From: Synaphobranchus kaupii | Taxonomy: Eukaryota > Chordata > Actinopteri > Anguilliformes > Synaphobranchidae | Direction: 5' to 3' | DNA length: 64,000 nt | Assembly: GCA_029718625.1 (NCBI GenBank) | Contig: CM056389.1 | Span: forward strand, 21,051,381 to 21,115,380 | In this document: piece by piece, positions 57,917 through 64,000 of the stretch | Layout: every line of letters begins with the position of its first letter | Position numbering within the stretch: the first letter of the stretch is position 1 | Position numbers and translations under genes: made by a program | Notes under the pieces: generated by a model | What the model saw: the letters and a program-made list of their open reading frames with translations, nothing else | The model's database searches: none | What the model was told of the DNA's origin: nothing

Positions 57917-58330
57917 TCAGTACCCCGTCATTCCTAGGAATCTCTCCATTTCTTTCACCGTTCTCGGTCTGGGCACCTTCGTAATTGCTTCAATTCGTTC
58001 TGCTGAAATTCTTTTGCTCCCTTCCTTAAGAGTATGACCCAGGTATTGCACTTGTTCTTGACAAAACTGTAACTTTGACTTGGATACTTTGTGGCCTTTT
58101 AGTGTCAGTTCTTGTAACAGTTTCTTACTGTCCTCTTTACATGCGGTCATACTTGGGCTGCATAGGAGAAGGTCGTCCACGTACTGGATGAGAGTGCTTC
58201 CCCCCTTTGGCGTAAAGTCCGCTAGGTCATTTCTGACCATTTGATTGAATAGGCTAGGGGATTCTACATATCTTTGAGGCAGTCTCTGATAAGTGTACTG
58301 TTGCCCCTTGTATCTATTAAAAAGTTGCAT
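57917..58330 (-). pseudogene. Provirus reverse transcriptase fragment
   Basis: An open frame of 137 codons holds the central RT: YQRLPQRYVESPSLFNQ, then QYVDDLLLCS with the YVDD catalytic pair (about residue 50), then HKVSKSKLQFCQEQVQYLGH and MERFLGMTGY. Protease, the RT fingers and the first catalytic Asp motif are missing; the frame begins just past the end of gag remains. It cannot be functional. Confidence 0.88.
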
Positions 58331-58379
58331 GTTTTCCCTCTTATGAGAATATCAATTTGTGGTTAATTTGTGGCACAGC

Positions 58380-60376
58380 TGGATGTTATAGATAGCATTT
58401 CCTTTGCTTTACACTCTCCCTCTGCTCCTAGGGGTGTAGGATTCTCAAGGCATCCATATTGAAGGGGATTCTGTTAGGGACTCATTCCCCATTGTTGTTG
58501 TGGCTGTTGTGGCTGCTGTGGCTGCTCATACATGTTTTGCTGTGGGATCATCGCTATCTGGTTCTCGGGTCCTTGATATGATGGCATTGGCGGGTACGAT
58601 GGCCACCACCCAGGGTTTGCTCCTTGGTTCATGTGGCCTCTTGATTGGAATCCTCTTCCTCTTCCTCTGTGACAGTTCCTGGCCCAGTGTCCCATCTTTC
58701 CGCATCTCCAGCAGTCTTTTTGCTGCCACTGGCCCTGGTTCGTCCATGGCCTTTGGAAATTTGGTCCAGCCCATTCGATGGATGGGCCCTGTCCTCCTTG
58801 GACTTGTTGTGAGGGGGGGGTTCCTGTATCTGCTGGGTTATCATTGCTGCTTGAATTTGAATTCCCGGATCTTCTCTCTCCCTGTCGGCTATCTGGAGAA
58901 GTAACAGTTTCTTCTTTAGGGATTTATTCTGCCCTTCTGAGGTCTTCATACTTTCTCTGTGCAGCTTCATGTGGTGGACAAGATGGGCTCTTTGTTTATC
59001 CCAATTCTCCTGGGGAAGCCCCCTTGCTTAGGGCCTTTATTACTGGTTCGTTTACACAACATGTGAAAGAACATTGTCGATGTTCCTTGTGATGCATCAA
59101 ATGTCTGTCCCATGTTTGTTTTCCATGTCTCCTGCATTCTGTTGATAAAATCATGGATCACATATCTTCTTAACATCTCCCATGCACAGGGGCAGGTGAG
59201 TCGTCCTCATCTCTACCCTCGCTTATCCATGGCCCTGCTCCATCTGTTATTTTTGGTAAATCCTTAACCATGTTCTCCGGGTCCATTGATGACCATGGGG
59301 TGTACTTAGTGAGTGGCTGTTGTCTCCCTGGTTGGGGTAGGACTTGCAATGGGGCCAGGAAGGTTTCTTCATCCTCTTCGTCTCCTTCTTCCCCTGGTTT
59401 GTATCGAGCAGGTGCTCTCCTTCTTCTGCCGCTCTTCCTGAGGATTTTGCTGGCACTGTTCTGGATATCACTACTGATATCGTAGACCTGCTTCAATTCT
59501 TGAACTCGTTGCTGCGAGTACCTTCCTTGTTCTGCTTTTTTCACCTCCTTTAGGGTTTGTTTTCAGCATTTCCTTTGTCACTTTCTTTTTCTTCCTTGTT
59601 GTACTGTCATCTGATTCTTCACTATCAGAGGAGCTGGATTCATCTTTGGGAATATCAGTTGACCTTAGTTTCACTTTTCCTTTGATGTCATATTCTCCTC
59701 TCCTTGGGTCTCTTCCAGCTCTTCTTGCTTCTCCTTTCGGTTTCGTTTCTTCTTCTCATATTTCTTCTTCTCACATTCTCACACCTTCTTCTCACTTCTC
59801 ACATTCTCACATCTTCTCACTTCTCACCTTCTCACATCTTCTCACTTCTCACCTCCCTCTGCTTCTTCCATTGCCTGTTGATATCTGGTGGCACATCCTA
59901 GCTTGCTGCTCCTTTCAGATTCACGTGCCCCCGACGACTGTTTCTTTCTTGCAACTTGTCATTCTCTGATTCTCTGGCCCGTCATGAGGTGTGTGGAGGC
60001 GTGGGAATGGTGTGCTATTTGCGGGATTTCCCTCGTTTCCTCGGCTGTCACTCTGGGCTGTCTCTGATTCTCCTTCCTCTGGGCCTGCTGCTGTAACTTT
60101 TGATCTTATTAAAACGGTTTCCAAATTACCTTCTACTTCCAGGGTCCCTTTCACTTTCACCAACTCTGGTCTCATCCTCACAGTAGTCTCAGGCCTCTGG
60201 CTCAAATCTTCTTGTTCCCCAGTGCTGTTCAATAGGGGATACAGGCCTGTAGCTCCATTTGCTTCCACTGATGGCAGGTATTGAAGTCCAAAAATACCTT
60301 CCTTAGGCCATACCAAGGGACCACCTCTTGTCCACTTTTCCCATTTTTTCATAGTCTTCTCATAGTCATATTTCAA
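58380..60376 (-). pseudogene. Provirus gag remnant
   Basis: Gag is spread over several frames on the minus strand. A segment at 59921-60376 resembles a matrix/linker region with GPLVWPKEGIFG. An acidic Glu/Lys/Ser-rich part follows (59471-59674), then a capsid-like start (LTKYTPWSSMDPENMVKDLP, 59170-59544) broken by a stop at 59170. The nucleocapsid has one zinc knuckle CWRCGKMGHWARNC (about 58680-58725) and an Arg/Gly then Pro/Gln-rich tail. Frameshifts occur at least near 59540, 59175 and 58700. Confidence 0.8.
59745..59865. repeat. TTCTCAC minisatellite inside the gag remnant
   Basis: Pyrimidine-rich short repeats of TTCTCAC/CTTCTCA, about 15 units. On the coding strand they give GAG/AAG-rich codons. 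They probably expanded an acidic linker of gag. Confidence 0.75.
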
Positions 60377-60479
60377 GTCTCATAGTTTGAAATAATTCAC
60401 TCATGCAGGAGAGAGGTGTCTTTAAATTCTCGCCCTTCCGCGTTTTCAAATCTTTATTTTTCTTTAGCCCATGCAAGCT

Positions 60480-61020
60480 TATTCTAGTTAACTGAAAGTG
60501 AAACTAAAACAAACTAAAATAAAAGATTAAAAATAAAAAATAAAAACATTTTAGTTAACTGTAATAAAAAATAAAAATTAAAGTTACTTTTAAAACAAAA
60601 CTAAAACTGTGGTGCAAAACGAACTGAAATAAAAATAAAAATGAATCATGAATTCTTTTTAGTTTTAGTTTCTGATCCTCTTCCTGATCTGCGATCTGAA
60701 ATCTGGATTGCATATAGAGTAATTTAAAACATTCAAAACCAATATTTAATTTCTCTAATTTCTTTAATTTTTCTAAATTAGAAAGTGAAATTAAAAACTA
60801 ATAAATAAAAATAAAAACTAAATGAAAAACTTACAACTATAATAACTTTGCCTCCATGTTTTCTTTTTAAAATAAAAAATTTAAATAAAATAAAATAAAA
60901 TAATAAACAATAAAAACACCAAAAAAATATTTTTTCTTAATTGATTTATTCTTAATTGATTTTTCTTAATTGATTTATAATTCATTAATTTATTCTTAAT
61001 TGATTTATTATTATTATTAT
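60480..61020. repeat. A-rich AAAATAAAAACTAAA low-complexity block
   Basis: About 540 bp dominated by AAATAAAA, AAACTAAA and TTAGTTAACTG strings with an inverse T-rich part, inside the provirus leader. It may be a separate repeat inserted between the leader and gag. Confidence 0.6.
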
Positions 61021-61245
61021 TATAATTCAGGGGACCACTCTGTTCTTGGTAGCCACGCCTTTACCTTTAATCCTGCTAGTTCCCACTTAGTGACTGTGAC
61101 TCGTGTGGCTCCTCCCCCTGAATGCCCCTGCTCAACTTCCCCTTCTACCTCTTCAGTTCTCAATTCCCTCACTGGGGTACACTCCAGCCAAACGGCTCCG
61201 TCTGCCCACCAGTCTAAACATATTTCATATTTCCTGTTTCTGTGG
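61020..61245 (-). other. Open frame in the provirus leader, unknown
   Basis: On the minus strand about 75 codons are open without a Met: CLDWWADGAVWLECTPVREL, then a Glu-rich part, then TKWELAGLKVKAWLP to a stop at 61020. I do not recognise it. It lies between the primer-binding site and gag, and could be a leader gene remnant or a rearranged piece of another gene. Confidence 0.35.
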
Positions 61246-62371
61246 CCTTGGGTAGGGATTTATCAATCCCTGAATGGCAGCACAGAGATTTTACTCCATA
61301 TAACTGTTCTCATGTTAATTATTCTCCCACTGTATCTTTTCCCACAATAACATACACAATAACAGACACATAATATTTCCACTTTTCTAGTGGAGTACTA
61401 TCTATCTAAGTAAAACCCTGTTATTTACATAATTTCCTTCAGCATTATATACAGCATATCCAAAATAACAAATTCTCGTATAATGTTAGCACACCACCTT
61501 ATCTTTTTTCTATTGTTCTCCTGTTACAGTATTGTTTAATCGATTATGTTCAGTTTGATTGTACAACCCGTGCAATGGATCTATTTGTTCTAATTTGATC
61601 AATTGAGATATATGTATATACATATAGTACTATTTACAAAAAATTATAACTAGTATTATTAACAACAGTAAATTATTTGGCCACACAACATAACTTTTAA
61701 AAAATAGTTTTTTTTTTCTTTTTTTCTTTTCTATCAACATTGTTTCCCTAATTGTCCCTACCGTAATATAGCAGTGGCAGTATCTTTCAACTGCTTCACT
61801 CTATTCACCGTTTGTGGCGGACTTTGAAGGGAAAGGCGTCCCTTTACACACAACCTCTACGCGACTCACAATCCGGAATTGCTCTATATTGCTCAAGAGT
61901 TGCTCAGAGTTTTTGGTTAGCTAACTTGGAGTTCAGTACTCCCCCACAGTGTTGTCACAGCTTTTTTTCAAGCTCAGCTTTTTTTCTCAGCTATCAGCTC
62001 AGCGCTCAAATCTCAGAAATCACAAAATATATCACACTCAGAGCTCAAAACACAAAATATCACACTCACTCAGAGATCTTGACACTCAGAGTCACTTCTG
62101 CTTATTTCTACTTCATCACAATAATTTTTCTACCTATTTATCCTCTCTATTTTGTTTTTATAATCAATATAATCAATTAATCCACTCACCCACTGGAGCT
62201 CCGTCACCGGTGTAGGACCACAATTGGGGCCAACGGAGTGCGGGTAATCCTTCTCTGCAGACTTTTTATGAAAAAGGTGTCTGCTTACCTCTCACTATTG
62301 ACCGGTCTCTAACTTGAAGAAAAACACCGCACGCCGTTGGTTCCCTCCTGTATCCTTCCCGGGATCTTGGA

Positions 62372-62389
62372 GTCCTTGCTGGCTCGCCA
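62372..62389 (-). promoter_or_regulatory. Retroviral primer-binding site
   Basis: TGGCGAGCCAGCAAGGAC on the minus strand, two bases past the end of the 5' LTR. Position and TGG start fit a tRNA primer site. I do not assign the tRNA. Confidence 0.75.
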
Positions 62390-62391
62390 AA

Positions 62392-63022
62392 TGCGGAGGG
62401 AAGCCCTTTGACTCCCTCCTTATTAAGTTCAATTTGAGATGGGTTTTTCGAGTGGAAGAATTCTCAAGATAAAGATGAAGGAAATAGCAGAAGTATAATC
62501 TTTTATTAAATGGTCAAATGTTGATTCAACATGGGAAAACCACAAACCTACGCAGAGGATTCAGAATTCCCCGAACAATAACAAACATTAGTTTTTACAA
62601 TATCATAACTCCTCCTTTACGTTGCTAATACACCAATGATATGCGGTAACACTTTTTCATAATATCTTATTTTATCCAATAACAAATTAGGCAAAACATT
62701 AATATGTTATATGACCTGTTCTTACCCTATGCGCTTGGGGGCACTCTTGATCTATCAAATAAAATTGTTTGTGAACTCTCCTCCCACCTGTTCGGTCAGC
62801 ACGATCTATAAGTACAACTCCTGCTTTGTTATGGAACACAGGAGGAAAACATTCCTGTTTTGACTGGTGTGCTAGATGCCCTCGTCCTTGCTGACAGAGA
62901 ACTATCCTGCACCCTCTCACAACCCCCCATCTCAGTACTTTTCCACTAGATCTTGACTGTATTATTTAATTATTTATATATTTGCATATGAGGCTTTCTT
63001 GGGCCTACGGCTTACTTCCACA
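62392..63022 (-). repeat. 5' LTR of the provirus
   Basis: Nearly identical to 54905-55534. It contains the octamer ATGCAAAT (complement at 62980-62987) and the neighbouring TATA-like string. It would drive minus-strand transcription if active. Confidence 0.93.
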
Positions 63023-63026
63023 CATC

Positions 63027-63700
63027 CCAATAAGCGCTGCCGGGCTACTGATAGTCAGCTGCATGGGCCTACTGTGCAGCTGACTATCAGCTGCAAGGTC
63101 TAGCTTGGCTTGGCTAGCCAGCACCAACATGCTACTGTTAGCGTACTTGGAGGGATTGCCACAGGACATGTCCTCCACTGCCCACTGTGACTCATTGTTG
63201 GAGATGTTGGGGGTCGTTGAAATAATGATTGGAGGGGCAAGTGCTCATGCCCAAAACCTGGGGCATTCCATGACCTTGATCGTTCAGGCATGTCACAAGG
63301 GCTCGCTGTCCCAGTCCAGTCAGGAGAACGGGTTTTATTCAACCTATTTTCTTACACCAAAAAAAAAGATGGAGGCTTCCACCCAATCCTAAACCTGAAA
63401 GGGTTCAACGATTTTCTAATATGGCTGCTTTTCCGCATGCTCAGCCTTTCCTCATTTCCTATTAGTGAGGGACGGCGACTGGTTCACCTCAATGGACCTG
63501 AGGGATTAGTAATTCCACATCACCATACATTTACATCACCAGAAGTACCTCCATTTCTTTTCTAAGCAAGGTGTAAGATTACTCAGTCCACCCTTTTGGC
63601 CTGGCCCTGGCTCGAGACACCTTTTCAAAGTGTATGGATGCCAAGCTGATCCCCTTTTGGCTTGCTCCTCTGTTGGGGTAATGCAAATTCTTCAACGACG
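63027..63700 (+). mobile_element. DIRS-like retrotransposon relic (reverse transcriptase part)
   Basis: Plus-strand frames carry LASTNMLLLAYLEGLPQDMS (63105-63392), then KKKDGGFHPILNLKGFNDFL in a second frame (63290-63565), then VHPFGLALARDTFSKCMDA in a third (about 63577-63640). This is the order of the DIRS-type RT: N-terminal region, HPILNLK motif, PFGLALAP-type motif. The YLDD-type site is not reached. At least two frameshifts and stops. It is the target of the provirus insertion. Confidence 0.7.
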
Positions 63701-63723
63701 GATCGGGGACATAGGGGGCCCTA

Positions 63724-63842
63724 TCTTACACCCGGCGCAAAGCGGCGCTAACCCAAACGCAAGTGTCTTTGCTATCTTACACCCGGCGCAAAGCGGCGCT
63801 AACCCAAATGCAAGTGTCTTTGCTATCTTACACCCGGCGGTA
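63724..63842. repeat. 51-bp tandem repeat
   Basis: The CTATCTTACACCCGGCGC unit start occurs at about 63721, 63772 and 63823, an exact 51-bp period. Two units are near identical (one base change) and the third is partial. 51 bp keeps the frame, giving a repeated 17-residue AILHPAQSGANPNASVF in a chance frame. Confidence 0.85.
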
Positions 63843-64000
63843 GGTTCATTATAACGCCTAACGCTCACGCCGTTTAACTAGCATGTACTCTTGCGCCGTT
63901 TGGGCGTGTTGGTCTTAAGATGAGGAGTGGCCAGGATTCTTTTTGGCGTATTGCTATCTTGAGCCAGCAGAAAGCGCTTGCGCTAGAACCACCACAAACC
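63843..64000. repeat. GCGCC-rich repeat continuing past the window
   Basis: Words such as TTGCGCCGTTTGGGCG, CGCTTGCGCTAG and GCTATCTTGAGCC relate it to the preceding tandem units. It resembles an end region of a fish DNA transposon or MITE and is cut by the window edge. Confidence 0.35.

Larger units (their letters stand above)
54905..63022 (-). mobile_element. Endogenous retrovirus (provirus), 8.1 kb, defective
   Basis: Two LTRs of 630 and 631 bp flank the element, and CATC lies on both sides (54901-54904, 63023-63026). Read on the minus strand, the order is 5' LTR, primer-binding site, long leader, gag remains, RT, RNase H, integrase start, polypurine tract and 3' LTR. Protease and the N-terminal part of RT are deleted, integrase is cut after its second Asp motif, and no env is recognisable. 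A single CCHC box and YVDD suggest a gamma/epsilon-like fish retrovirus. It is inserted in a DIRS-like element. Confidence 0.9.

Noticed and set aside
62372..62389. Naming the tRNA of the primer-binding site
   Set aside because: I could not match the 18 bases to a specific tRNA 3' end with confidence.
1..64000. CRISPR arrays, bacterial operons, riboswitches
   Set aside because: Nothing of the kind is present; spliced-type signals, SINEs and Tc1 elements mark this as vertebrate DNA.

Overview
The window reads as teleost fish genomic DNA. It is AT-rich, carries one intact intronless-type odorant receptor gene, and is otherwise packed with fish-type repeats: Sleeping-Beauty-like and other Tc1 transposons, hAT and PIF/Harbinger-like elements, a 5S-derived SINE3, L2 and Tx1/L1-type LINEs, Ty3/gypsy and DIRS-like remnants, and an endogenous retrovirus. 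I cannot name the species. Family names rest on my reading of motifs; no database search was run.

Layout. 1-6.2 kb: tandem repeats and gene-free DNA. 6.2-9.6 kb: a broken odorant receptor on the minus strand with its upstream flank. 10-24 kb: a Ty3/gypsy pol relic interrupted by a solo-LTR-like element that itself holds a palindromic Tc1 miniature element (11.2-13.9 kb), then a 1.25-kb hAT-like element (18.1-19.3 kb), a 0.9-kb Harbinger-like element (20-20.9 kb) and a SINE3 (23.5-24.1 kb). 24.9-38.7 kb: copy A of a segmental duplication, expanded by nested insertions. 39-41 kb: a MITE and a decayed Tc1. 41-44.6 kb: the intact odorant receptor and its flank, duplicated from the 6-9.6 kb block. 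46.4-52.1 kb: copy B of the segmental duplication, which lacks the nested insertions and so supplies empty sites. 52.5-54.3 kb: a Tc1 fragment split by a Harbinger-like element. 54.6-63.7 kb: a DIRS-like RT relic split by a minus-strand provirus with almost identical LTRs. 63.7-64 kb: short tandem repeats.

The two duplicated blocks occur in the same order and orientation (receptor block, then second block, twice), so the simplest history is one tandem duplication of an odorant-receptor unit. Transposon invasion and receptor decay followed. The only coding sequences that look intact are the odorant receptor (41159-42136, minus) and one Tc1 transposase (34013-35041, minus). Points most worth a second look: the three-deep transposon nest at 32-36.8 kb; the provirus whose LTRs look young while its genes are wrecked; and an exon-like antisense reading frame preserved in both copies of the segmental duplication (about 36.97-37.20 and 50.53-50.76 kb).
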